Shown here: positions 23,701 to 29,575 of the stretch, piece by piece
How positions within the stretch are numbered: the stretch's first letter is position 1
Layout of the letters: each line of letters begins with the position of its first letter
Assembly: GCA_028293125.1 (NCBI GenBank)
Contig: JAQGPJ010000055.1
Span: 1-64,000 of the forward strand
Direction of reading: 5' to 3'
DNA from: Verrucomicrobiales bacterium
GTDB taxonomy: Bacteria > Verrucomicrobiota > Verrucomicrobiia > Verrucomicrobiales > V1-33
Length of the DNA: 64,000 bases
The notes under the pieces: model-generated
Database searches by the model: none
What the model was told of the DNA's origin: nothing
The model's input: only the letters and a program-made list of their open reading frames with translations
Program-made: the position numbers and the translations under genes

Positions 23701-26149
23701 CCTCCGGAGTCATCACCATGCTGGAGATCTCCGCAGCCCAGGGCAGTCCGCGCTGCCGCACCCAGCCGCCGGCATATATGCCGTCCTGCCGCAGGAACCA
23801 CTGGCTGCCCGTTTGGTTCTGAATGACATAACCATTGTCGCCCCAGTTCCGCGAGCTGACCACAAAAACGGTCGAGGGCCGTCCGAGATTGAGGGTGTCC
23901 GGGGCCTGCAAGCCATCATCCACGCCGTCGAAGTTCACGGTGGTCCCAAGCTGGGACAGGCTGGCAGGGGTGCGGAATTTGAAATTGCCCGCCGCGTAAC
24001 GCTGGGAATAGCCCTCCAGCGTGGTCGGAAAATCGGTGAACGACGCTGTGTAGCGCGAGGCACCCGCGAGGCGCACGCCGGTGTTTCCAGTCCACTCCCC
24101 TGCCCCTTGGTAATTGTTGTAATACCTCTCCGCGCCGGCATATCCCGAGGCGATGATGGAGTAGCTTCCGGCCGGGAGCGTCACCGGAGTGATGGATTTG
24201 AAGCGGAAGCCATTCTCCAGCGTTCCGGGATTGGCGTTGTTGAAAACCTCCGTGGCCACCACCTCAATGCCGGTGTCATCATCGAAAGTCGCCGGCGTCC
24301 CGTTGTCATTCCGCCTCCAGAGTTTGACCGTGATGGTGGACCCGAGGCCAAAGCCGTCGGAATTGTTGTCGAATGCGCCCAGCTGGGTCAACTCCGTGGG
24401 TTGGTTCAGGATGAAGTCAAAACCCAGGCTGCCGTTGTGGGCGCTGGTCCCGCTCCAGCCATCGGTCAGGCGGACGGCAGACTCCTCCCCGTTGGAGGCC
24501 GGCAGCCTGACAGCGGCGGGACGGCGGAAGTCCTCGGGGGTGGTGAAATCATTGCCCCCGCCGCTGAGGTCGCGCCAGCGCGTCACACGGCCGGCGCTGT
24601 CGGTCTCCACGCCCGCATCCGCCTTCAGCCACACATTCGCACCATTGACCGGCAGCTCCGCCGCCGGGGCGTAGTATTGCTCCGCCAGATCGCTCGCCGC
24701 CAGACCGGAGACAAAAGCCCGGGCCCGCACCCGCACGCCGCGTGCCACGCTCAGCGCCGTGCTGTAAAGCGGGGAGGCGGCTGTGGGCTCGGATCCATCC
24801 AAAGTGTAGCGCAGCTGCGCGCCGGTGGTGTCGCTGGAAAGGGTGACACTGACATTTCCCGTGCCCGGAGACGCCACCGGACTGAAGACAGGAGCCGAGA
24901 CCTGGGCTGTATAAACCGCGTATTTGGTGGCCAGGTAGTTCTCCGTGTTTTTCCGCTCGGCATCCGTCAGGGTCCGCGAATAGGCGATCACCTCGGCGAT
25001 GCGCACCGCCAAGGGATCGTTGGACAGGCCGGAGCCCCCGCCCAGCGCCAGACGTCCGGGCGCGCCAGTGGTCAGCGGCTGATTGTCAAACTCCTGGCCG
25101 TTTACAAAATACCGCGAGCCGGTGGCCGAACTTGTCAGGAAATCAAGCTCCGGGCGCAACTGGGGCAGCTGCCGCTGGGTTACCCAGCCGCCGGTGTAAG
25201 CCCCGTCCGCCCGGATGAACCACTGGGTGCCGGAGGTGTTCTGAAGCACATAGCCGCTGCCTCCCCATTGGCGCTCATACACCACAAACACCGAGGCGGG
25301 ACGGGCCAGATTCAGAGCCTCCACGGCCTGCAGGCCATCATTGACCCCGTCAAACTCCACTCCCGGTTGGGCGGGAGCGGGCGTGACCGAGGTTGTGAAC
25401 TTGAAATTCCCGGCTGAATACCGGTGGACATAAGACTCCACTGTCCCCGGAAAAATATCCGGATTCCCATCATAACGCGACGGGCCGGTCAGCTGGACCT
25501 CCGGAGCGGAGGTCCAGACGCCGGAACCACCGGTGTTGTCATAATAACGGTCCGCGGTGGTGTATCCCCAGGAGGTGATAGTGTATCCCCCCGCCGGCAG
25601 CACCAGTGACGCGGCCAGGGGCTTGAAGCGGAAACCGTCCTGAAGCACCCCGGCATCCGCCGCCGTGAAGGTCATGTCCGCCACCGACTCCGCTCCGGTG
25701 TCATCCGCCGGAGTGGCTGGGGTGCCATTGTTATTCCGCCTCCAAAGACGCACCGCCAGCGTGCCTGCAATGCCGTCGCCGTTGTGGTCGAAGACCCCGA
25801 GATGCGTCAGGGTCACCGGACTGGTGACCGTGAAGTCCGTGGCCACGGAACCGCTGTACCAGCTGTTGCCCGCATTGCCGCTGGTCATGCGCAGCGCCTG
25901 CGTCTCCCCCATGGAAAAAGCCTGGGCGTTCAGCTTCGGCTGTTTGGCGGCGTCGGCCTGAACGAAATGGTTCCCATTGCCGCTCTGGTCAGTCCATTCG
26001 GACACATGGCCGCCGCCATCGGTGACCACACCGGTGTCGGCGCGCAGCCAGACAGCCGGGTTTGGAGCAGGGGTTTGTGCAGGCGCCAAAACCGGCGTCC
26101 ACAGGCTCAGGAGGCAGGCCAGCGTGTGGAGAACAGTTAAATTTCTCAT
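11726..26149 (-). CDS. giant secreted mosaic protein: LamG-like, CHB_HEX_C-like, PA14 and FN3 repeats (C terminus chimeric)
   Basis: A frame of 4,807 residues from the ATG at 26149 (a TTG lies two codons earlier). A signal peptide is clear: MRNLTVLHTLACLLSLWTPV, cleaved near APAQ. Then come seven units opening WLRAD/WLKAD...DQSG.GN (LamG-like, near 26,090, 24,620, 23,200, 21,750, 20,860, 19,170 and 18,250). Each is followed by a chitobiase C-terminal-type module marked YTLDGSEPT; about nine such modules are present. PA14-like domains lie near 19,950-19,500 and 17,300-16,900. From about 15,950 follow FN3 domains, then Ig/CARDB-like segments. All are extracellular, often carbohydrate-binding or adhesive folds; no catalytic site was seen. 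The natural C terminus is lost: the last about 30 residues come from the glycine tract and an actinobacterial tail. Confidence 0.85.
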   Translation of the reverse strand: MRNLTVLHTLACLLSLWTPVLAPAQTPAPNPAVWLRADTGVVTDGGGHVSEWTDQSGNGNHFVQADAAKQPKLNAQAFSMGETQALRMTSGNAGNSWYSGSVATDFTVTSPVTLTHLGVFDHNGDGIAGTLAVRLWRRNNNGTPATPADDTGAESVADMTFTAADAGVLQDGFRFKPLAASLVLPAGGYTITSWGYTTADRYYDNTGGSGVWTSAPEVQLTGPSRYDGNPDIFPGTVESYVHRYSAGNFKFTTSVTPAPAQPGVEFDGVNDGLQAVEALNLARPASVFVVYERQWGGSGYVLQNTSGTQWFIRADGAYTGGWVTQRQLPQLRPELDFLTSSATGSRYFVNGQEFDNQPLTTGAPGRLALGGGSGLSNDPLAVRIAEVIAYSRTLTDAERKNTENYLATKYAVYTAQVSAPVFSPVASPGTGNVSVTLSSDTTGAQLRYTLDGSEPTAASPLYSTALSVARGVRVRARAFVSGLAASDLAEQYYAPAAELPVNGANVWLKADAGVETDSAGRVTRWRDLSGGGNDFTTPEDFRRPAAVRLPASNGEESAVRLTDGWSGTSAHNGSLGFDFILNQPTELTQLGAFDNNSDGFGLGSTITVKLWRRNDNGTPATFDDDTGIEVVATEVFNNANPGTLENGFRFKSITPVTLPAGSYSIIASGYAGAERYYNNYQGAGEWTGNTGVRLAGASRYTASFTDFPTTLEGYSQRYAAGNFKFRTPASLSQLGTTVNFDGVDDGLQAPDTLNLGRPSTVFVVSSRNWGDNGYVIQNQTGSQWFLRQDGIYAGGWVRQRGLPWAAEISSMVMTPEGTRYYVDGTDLTTNPNLTSGNPGRLALGGGMGLSIDPLGQKISEVITFPAALTEADRRKVEDYLAVKYGILQPAAVAPEIAPAGSPGTGPVSVTLTASTAGAQIRYTLDGSTPTAASSLYSGSAFNVPRGTRVRAVAFAAGRQPSSVAEQFYADAATLPVAGATLWLRGDAGVETDASGHVIRWRDLSGGGNHMQTNDPASRPAVDPDGLAVNDDAAVRTDNGAAGNSTYAGTLGMDFVVEAPVSLTHLGAFDHNSDGLSQNITVKLWKRNDNGTPDTFNDDTADGTALAEIVFTTADPGALSAGYRFKPLPAALNLIPGSYTVAAHGYTSAEQYLLVSNGVGSITSGKGVRPVSTGRYSGTAGAFPNAVPGYAAPHAYGAANFRFRLPGAPAPAHLATVNFDGADDGLIGPESMNLPRPSTVFLIYERSPGADGYILQNNSGSNWLFHTSYSLYSGNNYVRNRILPRLTPELNVMTMSASDTRYYVDGEDYTQNYGISDGAPGRLSIGGGLARNHGPAGVKIAEIIAYPTALNDTQRQQVEDYLAVRYGLYAPRAAVLEMLPVSGRFTTPVAVSINSPTELTSVYYTLDGSEPTAASTPYTGPFTVATSTTVKAKAFRAGYLESYTTERRYDVGAVSVPIPLAGLRAWLKADTAVSRDAQGRIFRWGDLSGNGFDALQTESARQPLLVPDAIGGRSAVRFDGVDDGMLGDAGLNVQRPATVFMVFQRVGRLGRLLQSASGHNWLMGLHDGPGMYANGWVRQNTVNPFEPAVATALLNPNNTSYFFNGEDITENSSPSGPLGRIALGGAVGTYNQPVNADLSELIIYDRALTSSERGEVERYLAGHYAVYTPLAGSPLLSPPSGRYPAAVQVSMSTTTPDSVIRYTLDGSEPVAGSPAYNGAPVTVSASATLKAATFRTGFSSSNPTAAEYIISAAPSPMPSPGNLVAWFRADGPLTKSADGKIIRIHDVSGHGYDAVQFDSGLQPGLATGADGIEGKPVFRFTSAAQGLRVNPALSLGRPSSVFMVYRRNAGGTGDRLLQSQTGDWRFGLYYGQQMYYPGGWVSPSSGLNAAVGTVYSAWAIQDTNRSDFWLDGIRRTANPDILGLSGPLAINGFGYSSAGYSGADIAEIIIYDKALSESERYQVNTLLAAKYSQPLAASVPQLSPPGGVYSGQTAPVTITSATPGGTIRYTTDGSEPTETSTLYSAPLTLSATSQIRAKSFVVGQLASDTAVGDYLVTSGGGSGILRQYYTGISTGINGLETAWQYPYSPAAQSVEQVFYHNGYGSNYVARYRGYLNPPATGQYRFDFIWDDQVKFYLSTDDDPANKVLLFESGGVVSTYTGPRTTAVTLEAGKRYYVEGLQAEFGGNDYLGVAVYFPDGRKIDSVPALVDWDGIAGNGAEHVLLTPYADNDVPSKIPALRVEPDGGIFASSVPVTLSSSLADVRIYYTLNGSEPTEGTGTLYSGPVTVSNSAVLKARGFRTGLQASDVSESSFTFDAATGFTRSGLKFWYRGDKGVSAGAGITRWADQSGQGRHATQPTGVSQPTLAASSINGQAAVRFDGADDFLNTGYHAPASARTFVSVLRYHTLNGTSGYALSGQGAVAGAYTYTGIRNGGQGYSAAGNNYGDYNFTFAANTPYEVSLSIDGKGTSLDRVNGLTVSSRSYTGDAESSDLFLLGRLQQNSAYSMGAEIAEALFYDRDLTPAERSALDTYLIQRYNLPRTAEPPVITPDGGSFANQAQVTLTSPLAGSSIRYTLDGNEPTAASSLYSGPFTLTTAATVKAKVFAPGVTASATASAGFSILGSGDVPHNGLLLWLRADTGISQDAGAITAWADQSGQGNDAFQSEAGRRPVLAAAGIGNQAAVRFDGSNDALTLPAGFRDFSQGLTAVFVARPDHASGTGSYERLFDFGQGSSANNIYLYREGTTSTLDYGFFNGSSSQGTLAIANGLTTGQEQIFTVVHSPAGTAQLYKNGVLQGTAVMPLPPVAQRTINYLGRSNWSSDAYFLGDIAEVMIYNRALDTNERTDAESSLRTRYGIESLDVAAPVLSPNGGFFTGPVPVQIQSTTPDAVIRYTLDGGEPTSVSPIYTGALTLTESTQVRARGFRDGYNPSVVSSAYFAIGAAPGTGTGLAAEYYASPAFTGSSVLRRDPTVNFNFGYTSPVTGLGSDQFSIRWTGFVQPRFTESHRFHVNSDDGARLWVDLDRSGTFEANELIINRFIPGAADTASNPVALQKSLQYAVKLEYFEQTGVASVQLGWSSSSQPREVIPSTQLYSGLPFALTVQTPQASPAGGSYAGQANVSLSTGTAGATIYYTLNGAEPTDTTGTAYTVPIQINATGTLKARAYLAGQNPSGTLQALYDIDAAGPVVSNIQYNNATLNNGAVLTTSGTLKADAADPSGVSRVEFLIRPQSGTDTSLGIDQNGADGYAAFWNAEAAANGQYVLTIRAWDTFSTLTTVTRNVQLALAPPAAPVINSPASGFLTNSNVVMVKGTAPVNTTVRLHLNGSGLPGAVAVTSGGQWQSSVTLAMGVNQISARAVNAAGPGPFSNQVGVTLDTAVPSPPGSLQASSREEGRIRLTWSAAGGASIAGYDIYRAAAPFTSTADAGVVKVNSAPVTLQQYDDTPATDGVWYYRLTTTSVAGNTSVLSETATASSDRTVPALASITFTPRNPDKLKNGRYGTGIVDVVLTVTEPLSGDPFLSLAPAGGGFPIPVTLTTGSSPLEYKGNFTITTSTGSATYQASYSMRDLTQNRGAGTSATAQIVIDTKGPSADALTLSATAPILNIEASPAELALTLHLDEAPVGTPSLAWSLTRLPGHQAPAAIVLTQGVDSRTWNGVLPLPAQAGLPEPEDLVFSYSATDDLANTDTRITVPSRFEIYQGELPPLDAPANFRAAAKPAGVIELSWGAVTEASGYQLYRSTVNGGPETLAPFQAIADPAVLTFRDTPGTDGEYLYAIATRRTANGETATGTATTPPAEATADSVAPGTPQSLALVLASNGILAQWQSVANSAVYHVYRAGAPINSIAGLTPLISTLTQNKYVDPSPSGAQRYYAVTAVDAAGNESAPSNSAYLNTTLWAVSSLTIERPATGAPVLAWTNAAPDITGYNVYAGPRDTGVKLNPALLPATTFTDQSWNGGDRFYSVVSIDTASAESPARGLTLLPLRISLAEGQTVRRGLVSRLLVTVTNPSAAATLSNALAKITLAGQVHQSELFNLAPGETRQVGVVVGGYSTLTEATAPVTLLIESRPEEGALLKYPGSGTVAVADGGLVAELVPGTFTRGGFGGVQFRVRNTSTETVEIQAAKSNGGADSPHIRFTLLDPAGNTLAVQPVRINIGAGVVTVSDGTSVIRLAPNAEFLSDIFQIQLPETAANLLAVQLTIDSVYYRYGRPEQVTSPGMTVRGEASLTDVSYDGIVTAVTPKVSFGNQPVVISGRAAARTGGAAVPNSPLRLGISSGGFERTAQVTTDAAGNFSWTFTPLAGEGGTYSVWLTHPDLLGKTVQDSFVISRVTVEPAGIALRAPRNFGQNINLTVKAGDGTTATNLRVVPDDTLPNGISVVPGAPVNLAGLERGTLPFVFTGNSNALAAGRIGLKVISDENLVGWAAVSIQYTLTAATAAATFTPNILDTGVKPGDSVSESFIINSVGLVALQNVQLALVRVQGTSQTPPPFWISLNTPPVTASLPVGQNLPVSLNIQPPPDLTPGDYYFDVKFTSDNYAAVTIPVRVAVTASGVGDVRFKVVDLLTLTPDPKYVAPGTPQHPDPLYQGVYAASIQLQSEDVTSFVRMVTTDGYGEADFRDSNGDPTLPAGNYKFRISADGHDSLSGRLVVRPGITLDQTSLIPNRFVTVEWEVVPITIEDRYEILLEATFETNVPAAVVTVNPPVLNLPQLCQGKVFYGEFALTNHGLIRADNFAFKAPVSDAYNDFELLEAVPDNIPAKTTVIIPYRITSKQSFPGLLCGGGGGGGGGGGGGGGGGGGGHGPQPPVPR
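11756..11815. other. poly-glycine tract and probable assembly junction between two genomes
   Basis: Twenty consecutive glycine codons (GGC/GGT only), internally repetitive. To the left lie actinobacterial genes; to the right the codons become less GC-biased and the protein is a verrucomicrobial surface giant. Both parents could plausibly hold a glycine run here, giving an assembler a shared low-complexity bridge that keeps the frame open. Confidence 0.8.
17440..26095 (-). repeat. seven in-frame LamG/CHB_HEX repeat units within the giant gene
   Basis: The coding DNA repeats a unit of about 0.9-1.5 kb seven times. Units 1-3 (about 26,090-21,900) are longer because each carries an extra beta-domain with LGVFDHNGDG and VRLWRRN (or close variants) plus YSAGNFKF-type endings, inserted inside the LamG-like part; units 4-7 lack it. 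Units 1-3 resemble each other most, which points to recent duplication. Confidence 0.8.
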
Positions 26150-26202
26150 AATCAAAAATCTCAGGGTCTAAAAATCGGAAAAGGGACGGAAAGAGATGCG
26201 CT

Positions 26203-27513
26203 TTATTTTTTCGGGCAGGTGCCGCAGCCGGGGGAACCGGGGGCCGCAGGCACTCCAACGCGCTGACCCGGCATCCTTTTGGCGAAGCCTTTGGTGGTTC
26301 CGGTGGCCTGGCCCTCCGTGCGGGAGGCCAGCAGGCCGGCCTGATCCACGCCGCCGCGGTAGGCTTCAAAAGTGTCCCGCAGATAGCTGACCCGGCCCAA
26401 CCAGTGGGCGGGGGCCGACTGGTTCACCGCACCGTAGAAATCTCCCCGGCCATCCACGATCACCACCCGGGCGGCGGCATCGGCCTTCAGCCGGGCATCC
26501 ACGGCGGCAGTCAGCTCCGCCCCCGGCACGGCTCCGCCTTGGGGAAAGTAATAACGGAACGCGAACTCATCGGCGGGGGCGGTGCCCAGCACACTCAGTC
26601 CGGCCGCACCGGCGGAATCCCTCATTTCGGCGGCGGTCAGGCTGGCAACCACCGGCGGCGGATCCATTTCCTGAAACACCTGCCCGCCGGCGGCCTTCCA
26701 GCCCGCCACGCCATCCCGCACCACCATCACTTTCGGCGCGCCATGCCGCAGCAGACCACGCCTCGCCTCCAGCAGGCTGACAGTGAGCAGCGGGGAGCCG
26801 GTGAGATAAAGATCCCGGCCCCGGAATGCGCCGCTGGGTTTCAGCTGGGAGGCGGGAATATTCAGCGCGCCCACAATGTGGCTGCCGGAAAACTCACTGG
26901 ACGGGCGGATGTCCACCAGCACTCCCCGCCCGCCCTCGATCTCACGGCGGGCCTCATCCGCGGACACGGCGCCGGTCTCATCCAGCTCTGGTTTTGGAGG
27001 CAGGGGAGCCTTCACCATCTCCACCAGCTGCTCCGACCAAGCCGGATCGCCGCCGCCGACAGTGCCGGTGACTTTGGCCGTCAGAATCTCCTCCTGGCCA
27101 TCCGCCCCCATCCGGCTGAATGCCAAATTCACCTCCACCGGTCCGGGCCGCACGGCCATGTAGCGCGCCTTCAAAAGTGGTGATGAGTCCTCTCCGCCGG
27201 GTGCGCCAAAAGTCTGCAGACAGGAGCAGGAGCTTTCCACCTGCCGGATTTTACCCTGCCCCTCCTGATTCAGCGTGAGTGTCAGTTCCCGGATGGATCC
27301 CAGCCCCAGCACTCCCATGTCCAGGTGGGCCTCCTGGCCGGGAGTCAGGTTCAGAACCGCCGCCTGGCTGGCAAAGGACGCCGGTACGGCTTGGGCGGCG
27401 CCGGACACCGCCGCGGGCGGAGTATCGGATTTCCGGGTCAAAAACCAGGCTGAAGCCCCCGCCCCGAAGGCAATGACCAAGGCAGGAAGAACAAATCGGG
27501 AAGGACGGATCAT
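26203..27513 (-). CDS. DUF1573 domain fused to two inactive-looking rhodanese folds, C-terminal CxxC
   Basis: 436 residues. Residues 7-25 are a membrane anchor or signal. Residues about 50-155 resemble DUF1573 (IRQVESSCSCLQTF with its paired cysteines C96 and C98). Residues about 185-280 are a rhodanese fold (VLVDIRPSSEFSGSHIVGALNIP), and 295-390 look like a second. Where an active rhodanese has Cys in the loop, the first has LYLTGSPLL, so catalysis is unlikely. The protein ends CGTCPKK, a CxxC suited to thiol exchange or metal binding. It lies downstream of a MauE-like and a true rhodanese gene on the same strand, suggesting a periplasmic thiol or sulfur-handling role. The giant-protein gene begins 53 bp further on. 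Confidence 0.72.
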   Translation of the reverse strand: MIRPSRFVLPALVIAFGAGASAWFLTRKSDTPPAAVSGAAQAVPASFASQAAVLNLTPGQEAHLDMGVLGLGSIRELTLTLNQEGQGKIRQVESSCSCLQTFGAPGGEDSSPLLKARYMAVRPGPVEVNLAFSRMGADGQEEILTAKVTGTVGGGDPAWSEQLVEMVKAPLPPKPELDETGAVSADEARREIEGGRGVLVDIRPSSEFSGSHIVGALNIPASQLKPSGAFRGRDLYLTGSPLLTVSLLEARRGLLRHGAPKVMVVRDGVAGWKAAGGQVFQEMDPPPVVASLTAAEMRDSAGAAGLSVLGTAPADEFAFRYYFPQGGAVPGAELTAAVDARLKADAAARVVIVDGRGDFYGAVNQSAPAHWLGRVSYLRDTFEAYRGGVDQAGLLASRTEGQATGTTKGFAKRMPGQRVGVPAAPGSPGCGTCPKK

Positions 27514-27644
27514 AAGGGGAGGTCCTGAACTCGCAGCTGACGCCGCATAAGGTTATCCGCATGCAGCTCCGGAAAATTGCACAATTTATTGCAAAAAATT
27601 AATGCTCCGGGAGGACGGCGGGAGACTGTATGCCAAATCCAATT

Positions 27645-28091
27645 TTAATTGTCCAGCTTTTCCGTTAAAATAATCAACCACACCCCGGCTCCCAGCAGCA
27701 GGACATTGCGCACGATAGCCCACGGGATCGAGAGGGTTGGTAGCCAGCCCCCGCCCGAGCAGCCGCAGTCGATATTCAGCCCGCGGACGGCGGCGGAAAT
27801 CAGCGCCATCGTGAAAATCAGCGTCAGCCCCAACATGCCCAGCACCGCCGCCCGCCGCCACCGGCCGGTGACGAGCAGCAGCGCCAGCAGCATCTCAAAC
27901 ACTGGCAGCGCCAATGCTGTCAGAGTAATGCCGGGCCTCCAAGGAATGAGCCGGTAATCCGCGACGCTGTCCGCAAAGGCCAGCGGGTCCAGCAGCTTCC
28001 CCCAGGCCGCCAGCCCAAATACTGCCGCGCACAGCCAGCAGAGAATCGTCCGGACGATGAATTGTTTTTTCAGCGAGGCGGCGGTGGTCAT
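27645..28091 (-). CDS. MauE/DoxX-like integral membrane protein
   Basis: 148 residues with four transmembrane segments (about 11-31, 54-75, 82-103, 122-142) and a DCGCSGG motif (C109, C111) at the end of helix three, typical of the MauE branch of the DoxX superfamily. MauE in methylamine utilisation helps form disulfides in the amine dehydrogenase small subunit; many homologues sit beside other redox genes. I chose the ATG at 28091 (GGAGAA just before it) because the upstream in-frame part overlaps the rhodanese gene. It lies 17 bp after the rhodanese stop, so the two are probably cotranscribed. Confidence 0.82.
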   Translation of the reverse strand: MTTAASLKKQFIVRTILCWLCAAVFGLAAWGKLLDPLAFADSVADYRLIPWRPGITLTALALPVFEMLLALLLVTGRWRRAAVLGMLGLTLIFTMALISAAVRGLNIDCGCSGGGWLPTLSIPWAIVRNVLLLGAGVWLIILTEKLDN

Positions 28092-28108
28092 TTCTCCGGT
28101 GGTGCGGT

Positions 28109-28717
28109 TCAAAGTCCAGTCTCCGCAGGCAGTCCGGCAGCCTGCCATTCCTTCCAGCCGCCCGCAAACACGGATAGACGTGTGAATCCCAGGGAGCGCA
28201 GCGCTTCCGCCACCATGTCACTGTCCTCGCAGGATCCTCCTTGGCAGTAGATCACGATTTGCCGGTTTTTATCCTGCTCCAGCACTGTCCGGTGCCGCCT
28301 CAAAGCAGCCTGAAACCCCTCACGTGGCAGATGCAGGGCCCCGGGCAGATGTCCCATTTTGAAGAAAAGGGGGAGCCGGGCATCAATCAGCAGCGGGGGC
28401 TGGCGTTGCCTCAGTGCTGTCCTCAGAACCGGCAGGGAGACGCGGGTGAATCCGCCGGCTGCCGGCTTCGAAGTGCCTCCCGATGGCTCCCCTCCCAGTG
28501 CGCGCACCCCGGTGGCAAGGCGCTCCTCCCGGCTCTGATAGCTCCATGACAGGGACGGGTTCCGGAAAAAATTCGTGATCCCTCCCAAGGCCACCGACAG
28601 AACCCCCAGCAGCGCCACACGCCGGAGATCCCGTGACCACCTCCCTGCCCTGCCATCGGAGGACCCCAAGGAGCCGGCGGAGGGAATGGTGATGCTGTTT
28701 CCGCTGTTTTCCTTCAT
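28109..28717 (-). CDS. membrane-anchored rhodanese-like sulfurtransferase
   Basis: 202 residues. A basic stretch and hydrophobic segment (residues 31-50, RRVALLGVLSVALGGITNFF) anchor the protein, and the rhodanese domain spans 92-200: LLIDARLPLFFKMGHLPGAL and the active-site loop YCQGGSCEDS, with C158 as predicted catalytic cysteine. Rhodaneses move sulfane sulfur between donors such as thiosulfate and thiol acceptors. It starts three bases after the stop of the secreted protein upstream and ends 17 bp before the MauE-like gene, so the three form one operon. Confidence 0.88.
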   Translation of the reverse strand: MKENSGNSITIPSAGSLGSSDGRAGRWSRDLRRVALLGVLSVALGGITNFFRNPSLSWSYQSREERLATGVRALGGEPSGGTSKPAAGGFTRVSLPVLRTALRQRQPPLLIDARLPLFFKMGHLPGALHLPREGFQAALRRHRTVLEQDKNRQIVIYCQGGSCEDSDMVAEALRSLGFTRLSVFAGGWKEWQAAGLPAETGL

Positions 28718-28720
28718 GAG

Positions 28721-29575
28721 TTACGGGCTGATGGGGCCTGCGACCCGGTAAAACGCCCGCCCGGCGGGAGGCGTGGCGTCCGTGAATGCGCCAGCCCCGG
28801 CGGCACCGGTGGTGACAGTCCATTCCTGCGGCCACGAGACAAGGTCCGTGCCCCGCTGCACTTTGTATTTCAGCCCCGGCGCTCCGGTAAAGGTCAGGGT
28901 GACACCGCCGCCCGCCGCTAGGGCGAGGGACAATCCCGAGGGACCCGTTCCCGCCGGCGGCGCCCCCGTCAGCCGGGAGGCCCGGCCCAGCTCCGGCGGA
29001 TCGACGCCGCTGAAGTCCGGCATCGCCAAGGGGTCCAGCGTGATAGTCTGCCCGCCGTCCATGGGAATCAGCCACCCCACCGTCCCCGCGCCGGGATTCA
29101 CAGGCACCGACCGGGTGAACTCCCCATAGGCGGAGCCCGCCGCCGGTCCGGTGGCGGTCACGTCCACCGCTCCGGCCTTGTAACCGGGAAACCAGCGTAG
29201 AGCGACGGGCACGGGGGCCGTCCTGCCGGAAAACTGGGCGGGATCGATGATCAGGGAGCGGGACAGCAGGCCCGGCTCCGTCACTCCTGATGCCAGATCG
29301 AATCCCCGCGTGCCACCGGAGGAGGCCGGAAACTCACTGTCCGAAACCACCACCAGCACGTCGTCATCCGCCACCCAGTCACTGACCGGGGGATCAAAGC
29401 CGTCCTCCGCCGGATCCGCCACCAGCACACACAGCGTATCCACCGGCAGACGGTTCGAGGCTCCTGTGCCCCCAGCGTCAAACAGCCAACCAGCTCCGAG
29501 ATTCACCGCCACAGTGCCGGCGGAAAGCGGTGCCGCCAAAGCGGAAGCTGCGATGATGAGCCGGACCGGATTCAT
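28721..29575 (-). CDS. secreted protein of unknown function
   Basis: 284 residues from the ATG at 29575; the 13 in-frame codons before it have no support. A signal peptide is clear (MNPVRLIIAASALAAPLSAG). The rest is Gly/Ala/Pro-rich and beta-like, with FDAGGTGASNRL and a C-terminal half (about 195-284) ending RAFYRVAGPISP. FYRV endings after a fibronectin-like beta-domain are frequent in secreted Verrucomicrobia proteins. No enzyme motif was found. It heads the rhodanese-MauE operon, but nothing in it suggests a redox role: there is only one cysteine, in the mature N-terminal part. Confidence 0.75.
   Translation of the reverse strand: MNPVRLIIAASALAAPLSAGTVAVNLGAGWLFDAGGTGASNRLPVDTLCVLVADPAEDGFDPPVSDWVADDDVLVVVSDSEFPASSGGTRGFDLASGVTEPGLLSRSLIIDPAQFSGRTAPVPVALRWFPGYKAGAVDVTATGPAAGSAYGEFTRSVPVNPGAGTVGWLIPMDGGQTITLDPLAMPDFSGVDPPELGRASRLTGAPPAGTGPSGLSLALAAGGGVTLTFTGAPGLKYKVQRGTDLVSWPQEWTVTTGAAGAGAFTDATPPAGRAFYRVAGPISP

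Noticed and set aside
26203-27513. Active thiosulfate sulfurtransferase
   Set aside because: The rhodanese-like folds lack the catalytic cysteine in their active loop.
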